Positions 1 through 5,765 of a stretch of 5,903 bases of DNA are shown here, piece after piece. This stretch comes from VAZQ01 sp036406655 (GTDB taxonomy: Bacteria; Pseudomonadota; Alphaproteobacteria; Rhizobiales; Xanthobacteraceae): assembly GCA_036406655.1 (NCBI GenBank), contig DASXAP010000177.1, positions 1-5,903 on the forward strand, written 5' to 3'. Position 1 is the first letter of the stretch; the number at the start of each line of letters is the position of its first letter. Under the pieces are notes generated by a model. It made no database searches, had not been told where the DNA came from, and was given only the letters and a program-made list of their open reading frames with translations. Position numbers and translations under genes: made by a program.

Positions 1-492
1 CAATCGGACCGAGCCGCAGCGGCGCTGCCCAATGACGTCGCGCACTGGTCGCGGGCGTTTCCGCGGCTGCGGCGGGTGTTCGAGATTCTTGCCGAGATCG
101 AGCCGCATCGCCACCGCTACAGCATCGTCGAATGCCCACGCTGGCAACGCGGACGCGTGGCGATCGTCGGCGATGCGGCGCACGGCCTGCCGCCGACCCT
201 CGGCCAGGGCGTCGGGCTCACGCTGATGAATGCGCGCGCGCTCGCCGCCGTGCTGGCAGGCCGGCCCGATATTGCCGCGGCGCTGCCGGCCTGGGAGAGC
301 GCGGTCCGCTCGATCAGCGACAGGACCCAGCGATGGGCGCTGCGGTACGACTATTTCACCCGGGAGTGGCCCGCGGCGCTGTGGTTCGTCCGGCCGGCGA
401 TCATCTGGGCGTTCCGCTCGGTCCCGGCGCTCAATCGGCGCATGCGCATCGCCGATCAAGGGCTGAAGGCGACCGCGCTCGGATCGCTCTGA
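1..492 (+). CDS. FAD-dependent monooxygenase, C-terminal part (5' end outside window)
   Basis: The frame is open from base 1 to the TGA at 490-492 and gives 163 residues; the N-terminal Rossmann FAD-binding part lies upstream of the window. Residues 53-61 read VAIVGDAAH, the GD motif that contacts the FAD ribityl/pyrophosphate in group A flavoprotein monooxygenases (UbiH/PHBH-like, FAD_binding_3 family). It is followed by PP..GQG (64-70) and the helix ending NARALA. The usual GQGxN is GQGVG here, so the residue commonly Asn is Gly. The protein ends in a basic, aromatic-rich tail. Family members use NAD(P)H and O2 to hydroxylate or epoxidise a substrate; the substrate cannot be told from this fragment. 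It is convergent with the next gene, with only 18 bases between stops and no visible terminator hairpin. A GTG at 76 is an internal codon, not a start, because the homology runs through it. Family call fairly sure; substrate unknown. Confidence 0.85.
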   Translation, partial: QSDRAAAALPNDVAHWSRAFPRLRRVFEILAEIEPHRHRYSIVECPRWQRGRVAIVGDAAHGLPPTLGQGVGLTLMNARALAAVLAGRPDIAAALPAWESAVRSISDRTQRWALRYDYFTREWPAALWFVRPAIIWAFRSVPALNRRMRIADQGLKATALGSL

Positions 493-510
493 GCCGCGCG
501 CAGCCGAGAC

Positions 511-1407
511 TCAACGCCAGAATCGCAGAAAATCCCATAGCACCACCGGTGGGGGCGGCGGCGGGGTATCGTCGACGATTTGCTCCAGCTCTGAATCGAG
601 AACCTCGGCCGCCCTCTTCCCCAGCACGCGGTAAGCCTTCGCAAGATGTGGGCCGAAAAACGTGGTCCGGTTCGGGTCGGGGCGATGGTCGTTGTGATCG
701 TAAATCGGGTAGCAGATGCGCCGAGGCAGCCCTGTCGACGTATTCCCCGACACCCAGGAATTCGCTGCACCGACCAGTTCAGCGCTGAATTGATAGTAAA
801 AGGGGTCGGCGCTCACGATCACGGCTCTGACCTCGCGCGGGTCGGCAGCGTTTCTCATCTGCGAAATATGCGTGAAGGCGGTGTTGAATTTACTGGTTGC
901 GATTGCCGAGCTCTCGGTCCCTACGAAATCGGTCGGTTCGACATGAAGCCAGGCTGGCGATCCTGCTCCGGTCTCTGGCGCCTTAGTTGGAAGGTTACGG
1001 AGCAGGCACACCTCCGAGGGACCAATGTTGAATCTCGTGCTCAAGTGGTTGAGGCGGGCCTGATTCGTCGTGAAGCTCTCGAGATTCACGCGGTCCCGGA
1101 AATCCACCGTCGTGCCGGGAGTCAACGAGCTGTTGATCAGCCCGCCGACAATCGAGACATATTTCTTATGGAGTCCAGCCGCCATCGTCTCGATGTAAAT
1201 ACCTCCGGCGACGACAACCAACAAAAGCTGCGCATCTGCGTTGAGAGCCTGCACCGCCTGGGCTACACGCGTGGGATCCCGTCCGAGATTATCCTGGTAA
1301 TTCCGATTGTTACGGTCAGGATCGGAGTTGCCTATCCCCTTGTCAAAAGCCTTTTCCAGGTCGGTGCCCTTGAACTTAATGCTTGAGAGGATGCCAATGT
1401 GCGGCAT
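511..1407 (-). CDS. Leaderless ABC_sub_bind-like protein with polyproline/aromatic C-terminal tail
   Basis: This encodes 298 residues. I chose the ATG at 1407 because it has a GGGGAG ribosome site 5 bases upstream and because its MPHIGILSS matches the start of the mature domain of the neighbouring solute-binding protein (VPVMGFLN). The frame is open to 1503, but those 32 extra residues have no good signal peptide. By eye the two proteins align along most of their length: LLLVVVAGGIYIETMAAG (61-78) with LIVATGGTGTALAAK; SEVCLLRNLPTKAP (131-144) with ATMAFLVNPKT; and VRAVIVSADPFYYQFSAELVG (193-213) with IAAMLVSADPFFTRKRAQIVG. I infer a two-lobed periplasmic-binding fold that stays in the cytoplasm. 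The family's DPV..GLV...RPGGNVTG loop is not recognisable, so the ligand probably differs. Residues 282-287 are six prolines, followed by VVLWDFLRFWR at the end. Function is unknown; a ligand sensor or a partner of the divergent operon is possible. Confidence 0.75.
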   Translation of the reverse strand: MPHIGILSSIKFKGTDLEKAFDKGIGNSDPDRNNRNYQDNLGRDPTRVAQAVQALNADAQLLLVVVAGGIYIETMAAGLHKKYVSIVGGLINSSLTPGTTVDFRDRVNLESFTTNQARLNHLSTRFNIGPSEVCLLRNLPTKAPETGAGSPAWLHVEPTDFVGTESSAIATSKFNTAFTHISQMRNAADPREVRAVIVSADPFYYQFSAELVGAANSWVSGNTSTGLPRRICYPIYDHNDHRPDPNRTTFFGPHLAKAYRVLGKRAAEVLDSELEQIVDDTPPPPPPVVLWDFLRFWR

Positions 1408-1412
1408 GAAAT

Positions 1413-1418
1413 CTCCCC
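1413..1418 (-). promoter_or_regulatory. Ribosome binding site for the 511-1407 gene
   Basis: On the minus strand the sequence reads GGGGAG, then ATTTC, then ATG. This purine-rich site has 5-base spacing and decides the start at 1407 over the more upstream in-frame ATG at 1503. Confidence 0.6.
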
Positions 1419-1689
1419 GCTCGCATGGACAATCAGGGGCAATCCCCGAAGTCACACAAAGTATCAAGGATAGCGGCGTTGTCGAGTCGCCCCTCCCCGA
1501 CACTACGGCAAGGCATGCCGCAGAACATGGTACGGTGCAAAATCAGCCTTCCCGGAATTGAAGCAATAACTCACGTCAGCCGCACCCCTCCGTCAGCCGG
1601 CCGGCTCGTGGCAGCATATCTGCGGGGCGCTCTCGAAACCGCCTCGCCAGCCGGCGCATCCCTCTAACTTCCTGATCCGAATATCGAAC

Positions 1690-1703
1690 GTGAGGCACCT
1701 CAC
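1690..1703. promoter_or_regulatory. Candidate operator: GTGAGG-CA-CCTCAC palindrome
   Basis: A perfect 6-bp inverted repeat with a 2-base centre sits just upstream of the candidate -35 element of the rightward operon. If transcription starts near 1744, its centre is about 47 bases upstream, a usual place for a dimeric activator. No binding protein can be named: neither receiver sequence in the window shows a DNA-binding domain. Confidence 0.35.
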
Positions 1704-1710
1704 AGAAAGC

Positions 1711-1737
1711 CTCGACCGGTATATGCTATGTCTATAG
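1711..1737 (+). promoter_or_regulatory. Candidate housekeeping promoter for the binding-protein/kinase operon
   Basis: CTCGAC (1711-1716) and CTATAG (1732-1737) each match the alphaproteobacterial consensus (CTTGAC, CTATAT) at five of six positions. The spacer is 15 bases, shorter than the usual 17, which weakens the call. The local AT-richness (TATATGCTATGTCTATAG) stands out against the GC-rich background. A start near 1744 would give a leader of roughly 38 bases before the ATG at 1782. Confidence 0.35.
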
Positions 1738-1781
1738 TCGAGCAGTGAGCTGCTGCCGGCCGCCGAGGAATCGAGAAGACT

Positions 1782-2852
1782 ATGAAACTACACGGATTTC
1801 TCGCGCTGCTGGCGCTGGCGACGCTCGCCTCTCCGTGCCCTGCCGCGGCCCAATCCCCGGCCGTCCCGGTGATGGGCTTTCTCAACATCGGGTCCTCGCG
1901 GCAGTTCGCCCCATTTCTCAAGGCGTTCCACAACGGTCTCGAGGCGGCCGGGTTCGCGGAGGGACGCAATCTGGCAATCGAGTACCGCTGGGCGGAGGGC
2001 AACTACGATCTCGTGCGCGAGCAGGCCGCCGATCTGGTCCGCCGCCGGGTGGTGCTGATCGTTGCGACCGGAGGCACCGGAACGGCACTGGCGGCGAAGA
2101 ACGCAACCGGCAGCATTCCCGTGCTTTTTCTGGCTGGCGCCGACCCGGTGGCGGAAGGCTTGGTGGCGAGCTTCAACCGGCCCGGCGGCAATGTCACCGG
2201 CGTGACGTTGTACACGTCGGCGCTGGTCTCGAAGCGCCTCGAGAAGCTCCGCGACCTGCTTCCCGGTGCGGCTACAATGGCTTTTCTCGTCAATCCGAAG
2301 ACCGTCACGGCAGCGGGCGAGACCGAGGACGTGGAGAAGGCGGCTCGAGCCGCCGGATTGAAGGTGCTGGTCATCGACGCGAGTGCCGAGGACGACCTGC
2401 GGGCGGCATTCGCCTCCGCCACGCAGAACGGCATCGCCGCCATGCTCGTCAGCGCCGACCCGTTCTTCACCCGCAAGCGCGCGCAAATCGTCGGCCTCGC
2501 CGCCGAGCATCGGCTCCCGGTCGCCTATCCATGGCGCCAATACGTCGCCGCCGGCGGCCTGATGAGCTACGGCCCCAGCATCTCCGGCGCCTATTGCCAG
2601 ATCGGCGATTATGCCGGCCGCATCCTCAAGGGCGCCAAGCCCGAGGAGCTGCCGGTGCAGATCCCGACGCGCTTCGAGCTGGTGATCAACCTCACGACGG
2701 CGAAGGCACTGGGCCTGGAGGTGCCGATTCCGCTGCAGGTCACCGCCGACGAGGTGATCGGCGAGGAACGCGATCGATCCGGGGACCGCGAGGCCGCGGG
2801 GCCGGGAGATTCGCGCACGGCTGCTCGCCAGCATCCATGCGAGGCACGCTGA
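1782..2852 (+). CDS. ABC_sub_bind family periplasmic solute-binding protein
   Basis: This encodes 356 residues. Residues 1-23 form a Sec signal peptide (MKLHGF, a Leu/Ala-rich core, then PAAA before QS), so the mature protein should be periplasmic. The body has the family's hallmarks: PVMGFLN (29-35), AF..GL...GF.EGRNLAIEYRWAEG (48-73), IVATGGTGTALAAKNAT (93-109), VLFLAGADPVAEGLV (114-128), FNRPGGNVTGVT (131-142), VSADPFF (223-229), LPVAYP (245-250), GGLMSYG (258-264), and FELVINLTTAKALGL (298-312). The family (the TrpX-like ABC_sub_bind group) binds small ligands in a two-lobed cleft; the ligand here is unknown. The start is supported by GAGAAG upstream and by the signal peptide. Members typically end close to ADEVIE; this one continues about 30 polar residues past ADEVI (322-326), so a lost stop or small frameshift is possible. 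No permease or ATPase follows. The kinase gene comes next, suggesting a sensing role. Confidence 0.9.
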   Translation: MKLHGFLALLALATLASPCPAAAQSPAVPVMGFLNIGSSRQFAPFLKAFHNGLEAAGFAEGRNLAIEYRWAEGNYDLVREQAADLVRRRVVLIVATGGTGTALAAKNATGSIPVLFLAGADPVAEGLVASFNRPGGNVTGVTLYTSALVSKRLEKLRDLLPGAATMAFLVNPKTVTAAGETEDVEKAARAAGLKVLVIDASAEDDLRAAFASATQNGIAAMLVSADPFFTRKRAQIVGLAAEHRLPVAYPWRQYVAAGGLMSYGPSISGAYCQIGDYAGRILKGAKPEELPVQIPTRFELVINLTTAKALGLEVPIPLQVTADEVIGEERDRSGDREAAGPGDSRTAARQHPCEAR

Positions 2853-2941
2853 TGCGCGCGATCGGCCGCATGACCGCGATTGCGCCGGGCCGGGAGCCGC
2901 CGCAGCGGCTCCCGGGAATCGGCGATGGGGCGGTCGAATGA
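2852..2941 (+). CDS. Possible 29-codon linker ORF between binding protein and kinase
   Basis: The frame starts at an ATG that shares one base with the binding-protein stop (TGATG) and ends with a TGA that overlaps the kinase ATG (ATGA at 2938-2941). The 29 residues (MRAIGRMTAIAPGREP at the start) are rich in Gly, Arg and Pro and match no family I recognise. It has no ribosome site of its own and would depend on terminating ribosomes. Its codons run through the 2890-2915 hairpin, so translating it would melt that structure. It may serve only to carry ribosomes to the kinase start, or it may be chance in GC-rich DNA. Confidence 0.2.
   Translation: MRAIGRMTAIAPGREPPQRLPGIGDGAVE
2890..2915. repeat. 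Perfect 11-bp inverted repeat (hairpin) with 4-base loop
   Basis: Arms CCGGGAGCCGC (2890-2900) and GCGGCTCCCGG (2905-2915) pair perfectly around the loop CGCA, making a very GC-rich hairpin in the transcript between the binding-protein stop and the kinase ATG. No run of T follows, so it does not look like a classical intrinsic terminator. It could stabilise the upstream message, cause partial termination, or limit ribosome access to the kinase start 22 bases downstream. Confidence 0.6.
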
Positions 2942-5382
2942 ACCTTCGGGTCCTGTCGTCCCTGCCGATGCCCTGGCGCTTTTCGCTGCAGCGGCAGCTA
3001 TTGGCAGCGGCGAGGCTGCCCCGCTTCCCGCAGCGCGGGCGCCTGTTCAGCAAATACGTGACCTTGTTCGTGGCCGTGGTGTGCGTCGCGCTGATCACCA
3101 ATGCCGCTTTCGAGATCTGGTTCTTCTATCATGAGCACAAGGCGTCGCTCATTCGTATCCAGCACGAGCAGGCGGAGGCGGCAGCGGCGAAAATCGGCCA
3201 GTTCGTGGAGCAGGTCGAGGCGCAGCTCGGCTGGACGACGCAGCTTCCCTGGATGGAGGCGACGCTGGCACAGCGGCGGCTCGATGCGATGCGTCTGCTG
3301 CGCCAGGTGCCGGCGATCACCGAGCTGTCGCAGCTCGATCCTTCCGGCATCGAGCGCCTGCGCGTGTCGCGGCTGTCCCCCGACGTGCTCGATACCGGGG
3401 TCGACCTCTCCAGGGAGCCGAAATTCGTCGAGCCGATGCAGCACCGGATCTATTACGGCCCCATTTATGTCCGCTACAACTCCGAGCCCTACATGACGCT
3501 GGCCCTGGCGGGCAGCCGTCGCGACACCGGCGTGAGCGTCGCCGAGGTCAACCTGAAGTTCATGTGGGACGTGATATCGCAGATCAAGGTCGGCGAGCAC
3601 GGCGCCGCCTATGTGGTGGACGGCAAGGGCCGGCTGATCGCCCACCCCGACATCAACCTGGTCCTGCGCGGCACCGACCTCTCCGCGCGCGCGCAGGTGC
3701 GGGCGGCGCGCGCCAGCATCGCAGGAAGCGCGCCGGAGCCGCTGCAGGTCGCCCAGGGCCTGCAGGGCCGGAAGGTGCTGACGGCCTATGCCGAGATCGC
3801 CCCGCTCGGCTGGCTGGTCTTCGTCGAGCTGCCGCAGGAGGAGGCCTATGCGCGGCTCGACGCCACGATCGAGCGGACCGGTCTGGTGCTGCTCGCCGCG
3901 CTCGCCATGGCCTGCCTCGCCGGCACGGCGCTTGCCCGCCGGATGCTGGTGCCGATCAAGGCGCTCCAGGGCGGCGCCGCCCGCATCGGCAGCGGCGACC
4001 TCGGGCAGCGCATCTCCATCGACACCGGCGACGAGCTCGAGGAGCTGGCCGACCAGTTCAACGAGATGGCGGCGAGGCTCCAGGACTCCTATGTCGGGCT
4101 CGAGCAAAAGGTCGAGGCACGCACCCGCGAGCTGGCGCAGTCGGTCACCGAGCTGCGCGCGCTCGGCGACGTCACCCATGCCGTCAACTCCACGCTCGAC
4201 CTCGAGAACGTGCTGGCCACGATCGTCGCCAAGGCCGTGGAAATTTCCGGCACCGATGCCGGCACGATCTATGTGTTCGACGACGATCAGCGAAAATTCG
4301 TGTTGCGGGCGACCTGCGGGCTGGATCAGGAGCGGATCGCCGCGACCGAGTCGGTGCGGCTGGACCTCGACACCCCGCAGATCGCCTCCGCCATCGCCCG
4401 GCGCGAGCCCCTGCAAATCCCCGACATCCGCGAGGAGCCGTCGCCGATCCACGACCGGCTGCTCGGCGCCGGCTATCGCGCGGTGCTGATCACTCCGCTG
4501 CTGGGCCCCAGCAACATCGTCGGCCTCCTGACCGTCCGCCGCAAGCAGCCCGGATCCTTCCCCAAGGCCACCGCTGACCTGCTCAAGACCTTCGCCGCGC
4601 AATCGGTCCTGGCCATCCAGAACGCGCGGCTGTTCAGCGCGCTCGACGAGAAGAGCCGCCAGCTCGAGATCGAAAGCAGGCACAAGTCGCAGTTCCTGGC
4701 CAACATGAGCCACGAGCTACGCACGCCGCTCAACGCCATTCTCGGCTACACCGAGCTCATCCTCGACAACATCTACGGCGAGGCACCCGACCGGATGCGC
4801 CAGGTGCTGCAGCGGGTCGAGACCAATGGCCGGCACCTGCTGGGGCTGATCAACGACGTGCTCGACCTCGCCAAGATCGAGGCGGGCCAGCTCGCGCTTT
4901 CGCCTGCCGACTACTCCCTGCACGAGGTCGTTCAGGGCGTGGTCGTCGCGCTCGAACCATTGGCAGCCGCCAAGCATCTCGGCTTCAGCGCCGGCATCCC
5001 CGGCACGCTGCCGAGGGGCCATGGCGACGAAAGGCGCATCGCGCAGGTGCTGCTGAACCTCGTCGGCAACGCGATCAAGTTCACCGATGCCGGCGAGGTC
5101 ACGATCACGGCGTCCGCCGGGGACGGCTGCTTCACCGTCGTCGTCGCCGATACCGGGCCGGGCATAGCGGTGGAGGATCAGGCGCGGATTTTCGAGGAAT
5201 TCCAGCAGGCGGACAGCTCGTCCCGAAAGAAGAAGGGCGGGACCGGGCTCGGCCTGTCGATCGCCAAGCGAATCATCGAGATGCACAACGGGCGAATCTG
5301 GGTGGAATCGATGCCCGGCCGGGGCGCAAGCTTCTTCTTCACCATTCCGGTTATTTTCAAACGGCAGGACACGCGATCATGA
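2938..5382 (+). CDS. Membrane sensor histidine kinase (dCache-HAMP-GAF-HisKA-HATPase_c)
   Basis: This encodes 814 residues. A basic N-terminus (1-38) precedes membrane segment 1 (about 41-63). An extracytoplasmic Cache-like domain follows (about 65-308), with YYGPIYVRY (172-180) and the AAYVVDGKGRLIAHPD motif (223-238). Then come membrane segment 2 (about 314-335), HAMP (336-389), a helical linker, a GAF domain (about 418-562) and the kinase core. The H-box reads SHELRTPLNAILGY with phospho-acceptor His592; the N-box is LLNLVGNAIKF (Asn711); G1 is DTGPGI (738-743); the F-box is FEEFQQ (752-757); and G2 is GGTGLGLS (767-774). All ATP-binding and catalytic motifs are present, so it should autophosphorylate. 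There is no fused receiver; phosphate presumably passes to the receiver whose start overlaps this stop by ATGA. The start at 2938 is the first ATG after the in-frame stop at 2755; its ribosome site is weak, and Met11 (2968) is an alternative. The signals sensed by Cache and GAF are unknown. Confidence 0.95.
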   Translation: MNLRVLSSLPMPWRFSLQRQLLAAARLPRFPQRGRLFSKYVTLFVAVVCVALITNAAFEIWFFYHEHKASLIRIQHEQAEAAAAKIGQFVEQVEAQLGWTTQLPWMEATLAQRRLDAMRLLRQVPAITELSQLDPSGIERLRVSRLSPDVLDTGVDLSREPKFVEPMQHRIYYGPIYVRYNSEPYMTLALAGSRRDTGVSVAEVNLKFMWDVISQIKVGEHGAAYVVDGKGRLIAHPDINLVLRGTDLSARAQVRAARASIAGSAPEPLQVAQGLQGRKVLTAYAEIAPLGWLVFVELPQEEAYARLDATIERTGLVLLAALAMACLAGTALARRMLVPIKALQGGAARIGSGDLGQRISIDTGDELEELADQFNEMAARLQDSYVGLEQKVEARTRELAQSVTELRALGDVTHAVNSTLDLENVLATIVAKAVEISGTDAGTIYVFDDDQRKFVLRATCGLDQERIAATESVRLDLDTPQIASAIARREPLQIPDIREEPSPIHDRLLGAGYRAVLITPLLGPSNIVGLLTVRRKQPGSFPKATADLLKTFAAQSVLAIQNARLFSALDEKSRQLEIESRHKSQFLANMSHELRTPLNAILGYTELILDNIYGEAPDRMRQVLQRVETNGRHLLGLINDVLDLAKIEAGQLALSPADYSLHEVVQGVVVALEPLAAAKHLGFSAGIPGTLPRGHGDERRIAQVLLNLVGNAIKFTDAGEVTITASAGDGCFTVVVADTGPGIAVEDQARIFEEFQQADSSSRKKKGGTGLGLSIAKRIIEMHNGRIWVESMPGRGASFFFTIPVIFKRQDTRS

Positions 5383-5744
5383 GCCGGCGCATTCTGGTGG
5401 TCGAGGATCAGGAGGACAACCGGCAAATCCTTCGCGACCTGCTGACGAGCGTAGGGTACGAGATCGTGCATGCCGAGGACGGCGAGCAGGCGTTGACCGC
5501 GGCGGCGGCACAGCGCCCCGATCTCATCCTGATGGACATACAGTTGCCGTTGCTGGACGGCTACGAGACGACCCGCCGGCTCAAGGCCGACCCGGCACTG
5601 CGCGCCATCCCGGTCATCGCGGTAACCTCCTATGCGTTGAGCGGCGATGAGAGCAAGGCGCGCGCTGCCGGCTGTGACGCCTACGTGACGAAACCCTACA
5701 GCACACGCGCGTTGCTGGCGAAGATCCGGGAATATGTGCCATAA
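5379..5744 (+). CDS. Single-domain response regulator (DivK/CheY-like receiver)
   Basis: These 121 residues form one receiver domain and nothing else. Acidic Glu9-Asp10 lie after beta-1 (ILVVEDQEDN), the phospho-acceptor is Asp53 (LILMDIQLPLLDGYE), the switch residue is Thr83 (VIAVTSYA), and Lys105 is in the conserved KP pair (YVTKPY). The tyrosine at 107 corresponds to the aromatic switch region. With no output domain, it likely acts by protein contact, as a phosphate shuttle to another transmitter, or as a competitor for the kinase. The ATGA overlap with the kinase stop implies translational coupling and matched amounts; AGGA lies 9 bases upstream of the ATG, inside the kinase gene. It resembles the DivK-type receivers common after alphaproteobacterial kinases, but I would not name it divK because the context differs from the cell-cycle locus. 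Confidence 0.95.
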   Translation: MSRRILVVEDQEDNRQILRDLLTSVGYEIVHAEDGEQALTAAAAQRPDLILMDIQLPLLDGYETTRRLKADPALRAIPVIAVTSYALSGDESKARAAGCDAYVTKPYSTRALLAKIREYVP

Positions 5745-5765
5745 CCTCCGCCGGCAGGCGTGAGC

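Larger units (their letters stand above)
1408..1781. other. Divergent intergenic region, 374 bases, no convincing gene
   Basis: The region separates two divergently read genes and should hold both promoters. Short frames on either strand lack ribosome sites and family character. Visible structure includes GGGG-CAAT-CCCC at 1436-1447, an inverted repeat CGGCA/TGCCG around 1506-1520, a 9-base direct repeat CGTCAGCCG at 1574-1582 and 1591-1599, a 12-base palindrome AGCCGGCCGGCT at 1595-1606, and the GTGAGG/CCTCAC palindrome at 1690-1703. I saw no tRNA, no insertion-sequence ends and no clear terminator. The leftward gene has no convincing promoter that I could find. Confidence 0.7.

Noticed and set aside
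543..552. CCACCGGTGG palindrome near the convergent stops, as a terminator
   Set aside because: It is the coding sequence for the end of the proline run and following valines, the stem is short and it lacks a T tract.
646..1386. Plus-strand open frame of 246 codons opposite the leaderless gene
   Set aside because: It has no recognisable motifs or ribosome site, and the minus-strand product has clear family resemblance.
1460..1485. Leftward promoter with TCGACA (minus strand of 1480-1485) and GATACT (1460-1465)
   Set aside because: The spacer is only 14 bases and the -10 match is poor, so it is not listed as a feature.
1408..1503. N-terminal extension of the minus-strand protein to the ATG at 1503
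   Set aside because: The extra 32 residues have only a short hydrophobic stretch and no cleavage site or lipobox, while the internal ATG has a good GGGGAG site and matches the domain start.
2890..2915. Intrinsic terminator between the binding protein and the kinase
   Set aside because: The stem is strong, but it is followed by GAATCGGCGATGGGG with no T run, and the genes downstream look cotranscribed; kept only as a hairpin.
1745..2941. Long open frame (398 codons) overlapping the binding-protein gene in another frame
   Set aside because: The product is Arg/Gly-rich with no family motifs and lies over a gene with a clear signal peptide and family motifs; it is a GC-rich shadow. Only its last 29 codons are discussed separately.
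2998..4713. Long minus-strand open frame (571 codons) opposite the kinase
   Set aside because: The composition (Arg, Leu, Asp, Gln, His-rich) is typical of the antisense of a GC-rich coding region, and it covers well-defined kinase domains.
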